A program made the translations under genes and the position numbers. The notes under the pieces were generated by a model. The model saw only the letters and a list, made by a program, of their open reading frames with translations. It made no database searches and was not told the origin of the DNA. This document shows, in pieces, positions 35,751 through 44,854 of a stretch of DNA of 64,000 nt (its first letter is position 1; each line of letters starts with the position of its first letter). The stretch is from JAEKNW01 sp963678375. Its GTDB lineage: Bacteria; Cloacimonadota; Cloacimonadia; Cloacimonadales; JAFGVF01. Location of the stretch: NCBI GenBank assembly GCA_963678375.2, contig OY782831.1, positions 496,001-560,000 on the forward strand, in the 5' to 3' direction.

Positions 35751-38700
35751 CTATTTCATTAAGATCATCTTCTTAGTTGATGAATATGAGCCATTAGACA
35801 TTCTATAGAAGTAAACACCTGAAGCTACACTTGAATTATTTTCATCTTTACCATTCCACACAACATTATGTTGTCCTTTATCTTGATGTTCATTAACTAA
35901 AGTTCTAACTTTTTGACCTTTTAAGTTATAGATATCAAGAGTAACCTGACCAGCCTCTCTTAAGTTATAAGAGATAGAAGTTTCAGGGTTAAATGGATTT
36001 GGATAGTTACCTAGGAGTTCAGTTACTACGAAGTTAACCTCATTACCATTATCAGTACCATTTGGTGCTATTACTTTGAAGTTATCTAGCATAAATATAA
36101 AGGCATCATCTGATACACATTGGACAGCAAGTCTTATTGTTTGTCCTGCATAAGCATCTAGATTATAGTTATAGTCAGTCCATGTAGTTGGAGCTTGAAT
36201 ATAATCATCACCAGAGATAACAGTGAAGTCTTCTATATTTGTTGAACCGGTAGAAACTAAGACATTGAATCTTTCTAAGCCATATTGATCAGTAATTGAT
36301 TTAGCAGTGAAAGAAACATCAGCTTCTTGGTCAATAGTGAAAGCTGGAGTAATCATCCAGTCATCATTAGCAGGAGTAGTTGAAGCGAAAGCAGCAACAT
36401 ATTTATCTCCATCATAAGCACTGTAGGCCTCTTCAGTTAGAGGAGGAGTGGTCATAGAAGGATTGAATACAATGTAAGCTTGTGGAGCTTCAGCATTTTC
36501 CCAGCTAGTATTAGTGATTGAATAAGTTCCTGACATATCGTTATCGATGATAGTCCAAGCCCCGAATTCAAGAGAGAAATCAGGATATGTTTCAAAACCA
36601 TCATTAATTAGAACTGCACCTGGATCACCAATAGTAACAGAAGCTGTATTTGAAGGAGCAGATTCAACTTCACCATAGATAGCAGTTACATAATAAGTAT
36701 ATACACCATCTTCAGTAACAGGATCTAAGTATTGAATATCTTCAACTTCAGCTATCATAAGATCATTACGATAAACTTTCCAGCTATCAGGATTTCTAAG
36801 TTCAATAGTTCTCACATCAGAGTTGACTGTAACTATTTGACCAGTTTGATCTGTATAAACTTTGCTGAGAACTTCTGCTACAACAGTATCCCAGTTAAGC
36901 ATAACACCACCTTCAACTAGAGTAGCAGTTAAGTTTTCTGGAGGATTTACACCATCAAATAGGAGGTCTGCTTCATTTCTTGCAGTAATATAGTCACCAT
37001 CATTACGAGCATTTGGTATTGCCACAATATGACCTGTTTCAATAGGAACATCTGAGCCAATATAATCAACATCATAGAAAGAAGTTCTAAAGTTGAAGTT
37101 ATCAGTTCCATCAGTAATACCATAGTTTTGACCATTAGCAAAGGCACCAGTGTCGGTAAACATAACATTATTCAATTTAATAACTCTTGCTTCATAAGAA
37201 TCAAAGTCTGTCATTAAATCATTAATAGTTACAAGAAGTGGATTAACTACATTACCTGTTGAGTTAGGTGTAGGTCCTGCTTGAGAAGGAGTAAACTGAA
37301 GCATATTGCCATATTCAGTAAGTGATCCTTGCAGACCTGTCAAAGCATCACCAGTATTATAAACATTATCTAGAACATTATTATTATCATCAATGAGGAT
37401 ACCAGCAGTATCATCTTGGATGTATTTTTGATTTCTGAAGTCCTGAGCAAAAGTAACAATTACTTCTGAAGTTAAGTGATAAATAGTGCCATCAGTAGAA
37501 CCGGCTCTTAAATCTGCAACTGAAGCAACATCAACAATAGTAATAATTGTGTAGTTTGCTGTTGCAATATAAGAAGGGTCCATACCATCTGCATAAGCTC
37601 TTGCTTTAACAGTTGTTGTTTGGCTAATATCAATTGCACCAGTATATTCAGTAGAAGTCATAGTAGGTTCTGTACCATCTAACGTATAGTAGATAGTAGC
37701 ATTTTCAGTCTCAGATGACATTGTAACGTTGATAGCAGAATCATAAGTTCCTGATGCAGGGTCAAATACTGGGGTAGCAACATTGTTACCTGGATTTCCA
37801 CCAGTAAAGTCATGAGAACCAATAAAGCTAAGTTCATCAATATCATAGACTATCCATTCTGAATCATCTGCATTTGTACCAGCAGAAGCTGCCCAATCAG
37901 TATTTCCAACAACAACTGTAGGTTTTCTGATTAAGGTATGATTAAGGGTAGCTTCAGTTACACCTGCTACATCCCAAGCTGTACCTGGATCTTCTTGGTA
38001 AACACCGATAGCATCGATAAGAACGTCATTTAAGAATAAACCTATTGCATCATTACCATTAAAGTAAGTTACAGCAGAAGTTGCATCAGAAGCATTTAAA
38101 ATAGTAGCATCAGATGCAGAGTTAGCTATAACAAAAACATCTCCGTTAGCAAGACTTCCCTCTAGGTTTAATTCATTATTCCATTCACCACCATTAGAAG
38201 CTGATTTAACAACGTAAGGAGTTAAATCAACAGGTAAACCAGTTCCATTAAAGATTTCAACAGCTTTATTATTTGAAGATCCTTCTAAATATTCTGAGAA
38301 GAATAATTCTTCTGCTTCACCGTTAACCTCTCCAATATGAACCATAACAGTATTTGAAGCAAGTGATTCTTCAGTACCATACAAAGCAGTAACGTAGTAT
38401 GTATAGTCTCCATCAGCAAGATCTTCATCAGTGTAAGTTAAGATATTTGCAGCTAACTCAACAAGTAATGCATCATCTTTGTAGACTTTATAAGCTGTTA
38501 AGTTTGTAGCATCAGTTGGAGCTTGCCAAGTAAGACTTACAGCATCTTCATTTACTTCATAAGTTAAGTTTTCTGGTGCTGGATTAGTAATTGGACCAAA
38601 GTTAAAGTCTGATAAGAAACGTGAAGAAATATATTCACCATCAGTTCTTGAATTTGGTAAGGCAACTATAGAACCTTGACCAGCAGGAAGAGCCGTTCCA

Positions 38701-41700
38701 ATGTAGTCTTCACCATAGAAAGAAGTTCTAAAATTGTAGGTATTTGTTCCATCAGAGATTTCATAAACTGAACCGTTAGAAAAATCACCAGTATCAGTAA
38801 AATGAACATTTTCAAGAATAACTAATCTAGCTTCATAAGTATCAAAACTAGAAGTTAACTGAGGGATAGTAACAGTCACTGGAGCTAAAACATTTCCAGT
38901 AGAAGCTACTGAAGCGATATCTTGAACAGGTGTGAATTGTAACATTCCACCATAAACACCTAAAGTTCCTTGAAGGCCAGTGATACCATCACCAGGATTT
39001 ACTTGAGTAGCAATAATATCATTATTATCATCAATTAAGATACCAGCTGTTGCATCTTGAACATATATTTGATTTCTGAATGATTGTGCATATGCAACAA
39101 AAATTTCAGAAGTTACATTATAAATAGTACCATCAGTATTTCCAGCTCTTAATTCTGCAATTGTAGCAACATTTTGTACAGTAAGAATTGTGTAGTTACC
39201 AGTTGCTACGAAAGAAGGATCTAATTCATCAGCATAAGCAATAGCTTTTAAAGTTGTTGATTCATTAATACTGATAGGACCTGTGTACATAGTTGAACTG
39301 TCAGTAGGGTCACTTCCATCAATAGTATAATAGATAGAAGCATTAGGAGTTTCACTAGTAAGCGTTACATTAACGGGGTCATCATAAGTACCTGGAGCTG
39401 GATCAAAAGTAGGCATAGCAACCATTTCACCACCCCCACCAGCGAATTGATGATAACCGATAAAACTGAAGTCATCTGAATTATAAACAAGCCATTGAGA
39501 ATCAGCAGCGTTAGTTCCAGCTGAAGCAGACCAATCACTTGTACCTTCAGCCACATCTGCCTTTCTTACTAAGGTTTTGTCTTGAGTTGCATTAGTAACA
39601 CCCGCTACATCCCATGCTGTTCCTGGGTCTGATTGATATTCACCAATTGCATCAATTAAGACATCATTTAAGAAAAGTCCAACCGCATCATTTCCATTGA
39701 AGTAAGTAACAGTTGAAGTCGCATCAGCAATATTCAAGATTGTTGCATCTGCAGCTGAATTTGCTATAACAAAAACATCTCCGTCTGCTAATGAACCTTC
39801 AAGATTTAGTTCATTATTCCATTCGCCACCATTAGAAGCAGATTTAACAACATAAGGAGTTAAATCAACAGCTTCACCTGTACCATTGAAGATTTCAAGA
39901 GCTTTATTATTAGATGAACCTTCAATATATTCAGAGAAGAATAAATCTTCAGCAAATTCAGGAGGAGGAGGAGTATCACCATCAACAGATCCTGAATATA
40001 CTATTTGATTTTTACCAACTGCAATAACATTATTATTCCAACCAGTAATATCCATAACTCTTACAGGATTAAATTGAGTTTCAGGTAAATCTATCTCTGT
40101 CCAAGTCGCGCCATTATCTGTAGATTGCATCAAGGCCCATGTAGTACCAAGATTAGAAGCATCGGCACTGTAACCACCAACGACTAAAGTCCCATTATCA
40201 GCTTCATAAATACTGTTAAGATCATCACCAGCAGACTCAACTGCAAGGGTCCAATCACTAGCACTTAGTCCTCCATTACTAGTATAATAGATATCACCAT
40301 CATCATTAATAGCAAGACCATGATCAGCATCTTGGAAGTAAATATCATTAATATCTCCAGAACCAAGAGTGATTGAAGTGAAGTCATTACCATTACTTGT
40401 TCTATAGATTACACCATTCTTAGCACCTAAGACAATGTTATTTTCATCAAAGGCATGAGCTGAATAGATGTTATCATTACCAGTAATACCTGTTAATGTA
40501 AGAGTATTCCACTCTTGGCCACCATTAGTAGTTTTAGCAGCTACAGACTGATAACCAAAAGCCCAACCAATTTGATCATCTAAAAATTCAAAGGTGTATA
40601 AAGACTTAGTTGAAGAAATACCAGGTACTTGATGACCTGTCCAAGAATCTCCACCATTAGTTGTTCTATAAATCACACCTGATGTTTTACCAGTAACAAT
40701 TCCTTCATCTACATTAAAGAAATGAGAAGTATATAAAGTGTTTATTGCGTTATCATTATAAGGTTCTATATAAACTTTATCATAAGTCGAACCAGCATTA
40801 GTTGTTTTGAAAATTGTTCCTTTATCACCAATAAGATACCAATTGTTCTCATCAATAAGTGAAATGCTATAGTTATCAACTGAAGATACAGTTTTTTCAA
40901 TCCAAGTAGCACCATCAGCCGATTTTGCTACTGTTCCATACCAACCAGCTAGCATTGCATTTCCATTAGCATCATAGACAATATCTTGAGAATAGTAATT
41001 CCAGTCGTTATCAACAACTTGAACATTAACCCAAGAGTCGGTAGTTTTAACAACAACACCATTCCAACCAACTGCATAACCTTCACTTCCATTCATAGTA
41101 ACACCAGTTAAACGAGAGTCACTTAAGTCAGTATGGTGAGTCCAGTTAACTCCATTATCATTACTATAAGAAATTGATCCATCATCACCAACAACAACTA
41201 CTAAGTTGCCGTATTGCTCAACAGCAAAATTAGTTAGTTCATTAGGAGTTCCAAGAGGTAGAATCTCCCAATTTTGACCAAAGTCAGTAGTTTTATATAG
41301 TTTAGCTTGGTCAGGAGAGCCATTATTACAAGCAACAAAGCCTGTTCCAGAGCTATTCATAGACATTTTATATAAAGTATCAGTTCCTGGTGTAGTTTGC
41401 AGTACCCAAGTTTGACCATAATCTTCTGAGTAAGCTATCTTACCATTAGCACCTGAAACCCATACTTTTCCATCAGGATGATAGACAATACCTTCAGCAT
41501 CATCAGTACCGAAAAGAGCTTCCACGCCAGGAGCTTGATCCCAATTCTGACCACCATCAGATGAGAAGAGAACCATACCATCTTCAGAAGCAATTGCTAC
41601 ATGATTTTCGTCAGCAAATGATACATCGTTAGCATCATTATAAACACCAGTTGCAGCATTAAAAGTCGGAGTCATAACAAAAGTGAAGCTTTCACCATTA

Positions 41701-41867
41701 TCTGTGGAAAGTCCTACACCCCCACTACCTCCGCCAATCACAACATTGTTTCCAGCACGATCGATAGAGTATAAGTTCACTGGGAACTGAGCTTGTCTAT
41801 CTAACTGCCAGGAGAATAAGGAGACTACAATAGTTAATATTGAAATCACACTAATTAATCGTTTCAT
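35751..41867 (-). CDS. Giant secreted repeat protein (YCF48-like, lamin-tail, chitobiase-like domains) with sorting domain
   Basis: A 2038-residue exported protein. Signal peptide 1-18; a BNR/YCF48-like beta-propeller region about 20-635 (many TTNGGxxW-type repeats); then a module duplicated in tandem: lamin-tail domain (FFSEYIEGSSNNKALEIFNG), chitobiase C-terminal-type domain (IYYTIDGSDPT) and a DUF5689/OB-fold-like domain, at about 640-1085 and 1185-1640. Fibronectin III domains follow each module. A cleaved-adhesin domain (about 1760-1930) and a Por-type sorting domain (LLGNYPNPFNPETSISY to MILMK) end it. No catalytic motif seen; likely a surface or matrix protein. Confidence 0.85.
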   Translation of the reverse strand: MKRLISVISILTIVVSLFSWQLDRQAQFPVNLYSIDRAGNNVVIGGGSGGVGLSTDNGESFTFVMTPTFNAATGVYNDANDVSFADENHVAIASEDGMVLFSSDGGQNWDQAPGVEALFGTDDAEGIVYHPDGKVWVSGANGKIAYSEDYGQTWVLQTTPGTDTLYKMSMNSSGTGFVACNNGSPDQAKLYKTTDFGQNWEILPLGTPNELTNFAVEQYGNLVVVVGDDGSISYSNDNGVNWTHHTDLSDSRLTGVTMNGSEGYAVGWNGVVVKTTDSWVNVQVVDNDWNYYSQDIVYDANGNAMLAGWYGTVAKSADGATWIEKTVSSVDNYSISLIDENNWYLIGDKGTIFKTTNAGSTYDKVYIEPYNDNAINTLYTSHFFNVDEGIVTGKTSGVIYRTTNGGDSWTGHQVPGISSTKSLYTFEFLDDQIGWAFGYQSVAAKTTNGGQEWNTLTLTGITGNDNIYSAHAFDENNIVLGAKNGVIYRTSNGNDFTSITLGSGDINDIYFQDADHGLAINDDGDIYYTSNGGLSASDWTLAVESAGDDLNSIYEADNGTLVVGGYSADASNLGTTWALMQSTDNGATWTEIDLPETQFNPVRVMDITGWNNNVIAVGKNQIVYSGSVDGDTPPPPEFAEDLFFSEYIEGSSNNKALEIFNGTGEAVDLTPYVVKSASNGGEWNNELNLEGSLADGDVFVIANSAADATILNIADATSTVTYFNGNDAVGLFLNDVLIDAIGEYQSDPGTAWDVAGVTNATQDKTLVRKADVAEGTSDWSASAGTNAADSQWLVYNSDDFSFIGYHQFAGGGGEMVAMPTFDPAPGTYDDPVNVTLTSETPNASIYYTIDGSDPTDSSTMYTGPISINESTTLKAIAYADELDPSFVATGNYTILTVQNVATIAELRAGNTDGTIYNVTSEIFVAYAQSFRNQIYVQDATAGILIDDNNDIIATQVNPGDGITGLQGTLGVYGGMLQFTPVQDIASVASTGNVLAPVTVTIPQLTSSFDTYEARLVILENVHFTDTGDFSNGSVYEISDGTNTYNFRTSFYGEDYIGTALPAGQGSIVALPNSRTDGEYISSRFLSDFNFGPITNPAPENLTYEVNEDAVSLTWQAPTDATNLTAYKVYKDDALLVELAANILTYTDEDLADGDYTYYVTALYGTEESLASNTVMVHIGEVNGEAEELFFSEYLEGSSNNKAVEIFNGTGLPVDLTPYVVKSASNGGEWNNELNLEGSLANGDVFVIANSASDATILNASDATSAVTYFNGNDAIGLFLNDVLIDAIGVYQEDPGTAWDVAGVTEATLNHTLIRKPTVVVGNTDWAASAGTNADDSEWIVYDIDELSFIGSHDFTGGNPGNNVATPVFDPASGTYDSAINVTMSSETENATIYYTLDGTEPTMTSTEYTGAIDISQTTTVKARAYADGMDPSYIATANYTIITIVDVASVADLRAGSTDGTIYHLTSEVIVTFAQDFRNQKYIQDDTAGILIDDNNNVLDNVYNTGDALTGLQGSLTEYGNMLQFTPSQAGPTPNSTGNVVNPLLVTINDLMTDFDSYEARVIKLNNVMFTDTGAFANGQNYGITDGTDNFNFRTSFYDVDYIGSDVPIETGHIVAIPNARNDGDYITARNEADLLFDGVNPPENLTATLVEGGVMLNWDTVVAEVLSKVYTDQTGQIVTVNSDVRTIELRNPDSWKVYRNDLMIAEVEDIQYLDPVTEDGVYTYYVTAIYGEVESAPSNTASVTIGDPGAVLINDGFETYPDFSLEFGAWTIIDNDMSGTYSITNTSWENAEAPQAYIVFNPSMTTPPLTEEAYSAYDGDKYVAAFASTTPANDDWMITPAFTIDQEADVSFTAKSITDQYGLERFNVLVSTGSTNIEDFTVISGDDYIQAPTTWTDYNYNLDAYAGQTIRLAVQCVSDDAFIFMLDNFKVIAPNGTDNGNEVNFVVTELLGNYPNPFNPETSISYNLREAGQVTLDIYNLKGQKVRTLVNEHQDKGQHNVVWNGKDENNSSVASGVYFYRMSNGSYSSTKKMILMK
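36950..39950 (-). repeat. Internal tandem duplication (~1.3 kb units) in the giant secreted protein gene
   Basis: Two units, about 38600-39950 and 36950-38310, encode the same lamin-tail, chitobiase-like, DUF5689-like module. DNA similarity is high in places, for example the stretch around CCACCATTAGAAGC, which is shared at a spacing of about 1.64 kb. A fibronectin III segment lies between the units. Confidence 0.8.
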
Positions 41868-41901
41868 AATTCCTCCAAATCGATTATTATCTCTAAGTAC
41901 T

Positions 41902-41930
41902 AATATACTTGAGTATCAATATTTTGGCAA
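41902..41930 (-). promoter_or_regulatory. Sigma-70-type promoter of the giant secreted protein
   Basis: On the minus strand TTGCCA (41930-41925), 17 bases, TATATT (41907-41902), 35 bases upstream of the ATG. Confidence 0.65.
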
Positions 41931-42061
41931 GTAATTTTATATTAAGTAATATTAAATAAACTTATTATACTTAGAAATAGTTTTAACCTCAAGTATGTAG
42001 TAGAACCTTAGTGAAGAAAATAGTCTTGTTCATAAAGATCTCCTACATAGTTTGGGATTTA

Positions 42062-42092
42062 TAAAAATAAGAGGGAAGTCTCCTTCCCTCTC
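42062..42092 (-). terminator. Intrinsic terminator after carbamate kinase
   Basis: A perfect 8-bp stem (42071-42078 with 42083-42090) with a 4-base loop is followed on the minus strand by TTATTTTTAT, directly after the arcC stop. Confidence 0.88.
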
Positions 42093-42102
42093 GCAAAAAT
42101 AA

Positions 42103-43047
42103 TTAACCTTGGATTATTGTTCCAGTCTTTCCTTCAAAAGCATCGACTATTCTTTCTATTGAAGTAATAATAACCTTTTTGCCACCATTCTTAACAAAAC
42201 TAATAGCAGCTAAAATTTTTGGCCCCATTGACCCTTTAGGAAATTGACCTTGGTCATAATACATCTGAGCTTCTTCAACAGTCAAAGAGTCTAACTCTTT
42301 TTGATCAGGTTTTCCAAAATTGATAGCAACTTTATCAACACCAGTAAGAATAACTAAGAACTCAGCACCTATTTTTTCCGCTAATAAAGCGGATGCAAAG
42401 TCTTTATCAATTACTGCATCTATACCATCTAAAACACCATTTTCTTCTCTGATAACAGGGATTCCACCACCACCACAAGCGATAACAATTTGATTATCTT
42501 CAACTAACTGCTTAATAGTATCAGCTGGTATGATGTCAATTGGTTTTGGAGATGGAACAACCTGTCTCCAACCACGGCCTGCATCTTCTGTGATATGCCA
42601 GCCAAATTCAGCTTCAAGAGCTTTTGCTTCTTCTTCTGTATAGAAAGGGCCTACTGGTTTGGAAGGATTTTGCATACTTGGGTCATCTTTTGATACTAAA
42701 ACTTGAGAGTTGATTGTTACAACTTTATTAGTGATCTTTTCTTGAATGAGTTTATTTTGCAAGCTTTGTTCAATCATGTAGCCCATAGTACCTTCGGTAG
42801 CTGCCACTAAGACACCTAAAGGAAGGGGTGCTACACCTTTTTGGATCCCAGCATTGTGTTGAATTAACATATTTCCTACTTGTGGTCCATTGCCATGAGA
42901 TATTGCTAATTGATATCCTTGCTTAATCAATTCAACAACACCACCTAAACTATCACGAGTATTCTTAAACTGTTCAGTAATAGTACCTTTTTGTCCAGCT
43001 TGAATTATTGCGTTTCCGCCTAAAGCTAATACTGCTTTTTTTGCCAT
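42103..43047 (-). CDS. arcC: Carbamate kinase
   Basis: A 314-residue amino-acid-kinase-fold enzyme that interconverts carbamoyl phosphate plus ADP with carbamate plus ATP; fermenters use it to make ATP. Signatures are LALGGNAIIQAGQKGT, ISHGNGPQVGNM, IVIACGGGGIPVI, AVIDKDFASALLA and KGSMGPKILAA. Neither arginine deiminase nor ornithine carbamoyltransferase is adjacent; its partner is the cyclic-DPG-synthetase-like gene upstream, with a terminator-like hairpin in the 104-base gap. Confidence 0.95.
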   Translation of the reverse strand: MAKKAVLALGGNAIIQAGQKGTITEQFKNTRDSLGGVVELIKQGYQLAISHGNGPQVGNMLIQHNAGIQKGVAPLPLGVLVAATEGTMGYMIEQSLQNKLIQEKITNKVVTINSQVLVSKDDPSMQNPSKPVGPFYTEEEAKALEAEFGWHITEDAGRGWRQVVPSPKPIDIIPADTIKQLVEDNQIVIACGGGGIPVIREENGVLDGIDAVIDKDFASALLAEKIGAEFLVILTGVDKVAINFGKPDQKELDSLTVEEAQMYYDQGQFPKGSMGPKILAAISFVKNGGKKVIITSIERIVDAFEGKTGTIIQG

Positions 43048-43077
43048 TTATTCCTCCACCTTATATTTTACTTATTT

Positions 43078-43115
43078 AGAAAAAACAAGGAGACTCACTT
43101 TGGCAAGTCTCCTAT
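43078..43115 (-). terminator. Intrinsic terminator between cDPGS-like gene and arcC
   Basis: A perfect 8-bp stem (43088-43095 with 43106-43113) with a 10-base loop is followed on the minus strand by TTGTTTTTTC. It may be partial, allowing some readthrough into arcC. Confidence 0.75.
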
Positions 43116-43151
43116 GTTCAATTTTTATTTTCTAAATTATTTTGTCAATAT

Positions 43152-44471
43152 TTAGAAACCATTTTCTTGTAAAATCTCTTTGAGAGTTGGTTGACCTATC
43201 TCTTGAAGTTCATAGGTAACTCTTACAGAAGGCTTTTTAATATTAACAATTCTTCTTAAATCAATTGGTGTACCAATAACAACAGCTTCGCATTCTACTG
43301 CATTGATAGTCTCTTCTAAATCTTTAATTTGTTTTTCACCATAACCCATAGCAGGTAGTAAAACACCTATATCTGGGTACTTTTCAAAAGTCTCAGCAAT
43401 TTCACCAACTGCCCATGGTCTTGGATCAACTGTATCGGCAACTCCGCATTTCTCAGCAGCAACCATACCAGCACCATAAGTCATTTCACCATGAGTGAGA
43501 GTAGGACCATCTTCTACAACTAGAACATTCTTACCTGCAATAATTGAAGGATCTTCTACAAATACAGGTGAAGCTGCTTCAATAATTTTAGCTGTTGGGT
43601 TAACTGCACGACAGTTTTCTCTAACCTCAAAGATATCATCTGCATCTGCTGAATCAATCTTATTAATAATGATTACATCAGCAAGTCTAACATTTGTTTC
43701 CCCTGGATAATAGGTTATTTCATGACCAGGTCTATGAGGGTCAACAACCACGATTTTAAGTTCCTTATCAGAGGTATAGAATGGAGTATCGTTATTACCA
43801 CCATCCCAGAGTATTATATCAGCTTCTTTTTCAGCTTCTCTTACAATTGCTTCATAGTCAACACCTGAATAGATTATACTACCCATAGCAATATGTGGTT
43901 CATACTCTTCCATCTCTTCAATTGTACATTCATGTTTTACTAGATCATCTAAAGTTTCATAGCGTTGTACTTTTTGTTTAACTAGGTCTCCGTATGGCAT
44001 AGGATGTCTTATTGAAACAACCTTAAGACCTTTATCTTTAAAATACCTTACAACGGCTCTGGTTGTCTGTGATTTTCCACAACCAGTACGAGCAGCACAT
44101 ATAGTAACTAATGGCTTGGTGGTTTTGATAGCGGTATTTTTTTGTCCCATCAACATGAAGTCAGCACCAGCTGCATTAACAAGTGCAGCACTATGCATTA
44201 CTCTTTCATGAGGAAGGTCGCTATAAGCTAAAACTACTAAGTCAATATTGTGTTCTTTTATTAAGCTCGGAAGCTTTGACTCCGGTAAGATGGGAATACC
44301 TTCAGGATAAAGTGAACCAGCTAATTCAGCAGGATATTTTTTGTCATCAATACCTGGAATTTGAGTAGCAGTAATAGCTACAACTTGGTATTGTTCATTA
44401 TCTCTAAAGAAAGTATTAAAGTTGTGGAAATCTCTTCCAGCAGCACCCATGATAATTACCTTTTGTCTCAT
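43152..44471 (-). CDS. Cyclic 2,3-diphosphoglycerate synthetase-like P-loop NTPase
   Basis: A 439-residue protein with an N-terminal Rossmann-like domain (VIIMGAAGRDFHNFNTFFR) and a P-loop domain (VTICAARTGCGKSQTTRAV, IILWDGGNNDTPFY, IIINKIDSA). It matches the family annotated as cyclic 2,3-diphosphoglycerate synthetase after the methanogen enzyme. Bacterial members are widespread where cyclic DPG is not known, so the true reaction is doubtful. It is paired with carbamate kinase. A TTGACA/TAAAAT promoter lies just upstream. Confidence 0.85.
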   Translation of the reverse strand: MRQKVIIMGAAGRDFHNFNTFFRDNEQYQVVAITATQIPGIDDKKYPAELAGSLYPEGIPILPESKLPSLIKEHNIDLVVLAYSDLPHERVMHSAALVNAAGADFMLMGQKNTAIKTTKPLVTICAARTGCGKSQTTRAVVRYFKDKGLKVVSIRHPMPYGDLVKQKVQRYETLDDLVKHECTIEEMEEYEPHIAMGSIIYSGVDYEAIVREAEKEADIILWDGGNNDTPFYTSDKELKIVVVDPHRPGHEITYYPGETNVRLADVIIINKIDSADADDIFEVRENCRAVNPTAKIIEAASPVFVEDPSIIAGKNVLVVEDGPTLTHGEMTYGAGMVAAEKCGVADTVDPRPWAVGEIAETFEKYPDIGVLLPAMGYGEKQIKDLEETINAVECEAVVIGTPIDLRRIVNIKKPSVRVTYELQEIGQPTLKEILQENGF

Positions 44472-44507
44472 GTTTTACACTCCTTTGACTAAATTTTGAT
44501 TATCCAA

Positions 44508-44535
44508 ATTTTACTTCAAATATTTGATTTGTCAA
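44508..44535 (-). promoter_or_regulatory. Sigma-70-type promoter of cDPGS-like gene
   Basis: On the minus strand TTGACA (44535-44530), 16 bases, TAAAAT (44513-44508), 37 bases upstream of the ATG. Confidence 0.65.
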
Positions 44536-44796
44536 GAAAAAGCTAGTTTTGCTATTTTGAATTCATTTTATTGGACATTATTTATCCCTACAAGTCTCTT
44601 ATAATGGTTCATCTGCCATCTTTATCAAGTAAAAAAAAGCAAGTAATGATTTTCATAATTGCTTAATCTTTCTTATGTTTGAATTGTTTTTATAGGCTTA
44701 GTTAGCATTTTAAATCACTAATTACAAGCAGGCTAGGTCTTAATTATAAGAATAAATACTATTGAAGAGGCATTTTTGTGGAAAAAAAGCTACACA

Positions 44797-44830
44797 TAAA
44801 AAACAGGAAAACCAAGTTGGTTTTCCTGTA
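44797..44830 (-). terminator. Intrinsic terminator after rpsA
   Basis: A perfect 12-bp stem (44803-44814 with 44818-44829) with a 3-base loop is followed on the minus strand by a six- to seven-T run, 25 bases past the rpsA stop. Confidence 0.9.
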
Positions 44831-44854
44831 ATCTATTGCAATCAAAAGATATAC

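Larger units (their letters stand above)
44472..44854. other. Intergenic region between rpsA and cDPGS-like gene
   Basis: A 383-base gap holding the promoter of the cDPGS-like gene (44508-44535) and the rpsA terminator (44797-44830). I see nothing else. Confidence 0.5.
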
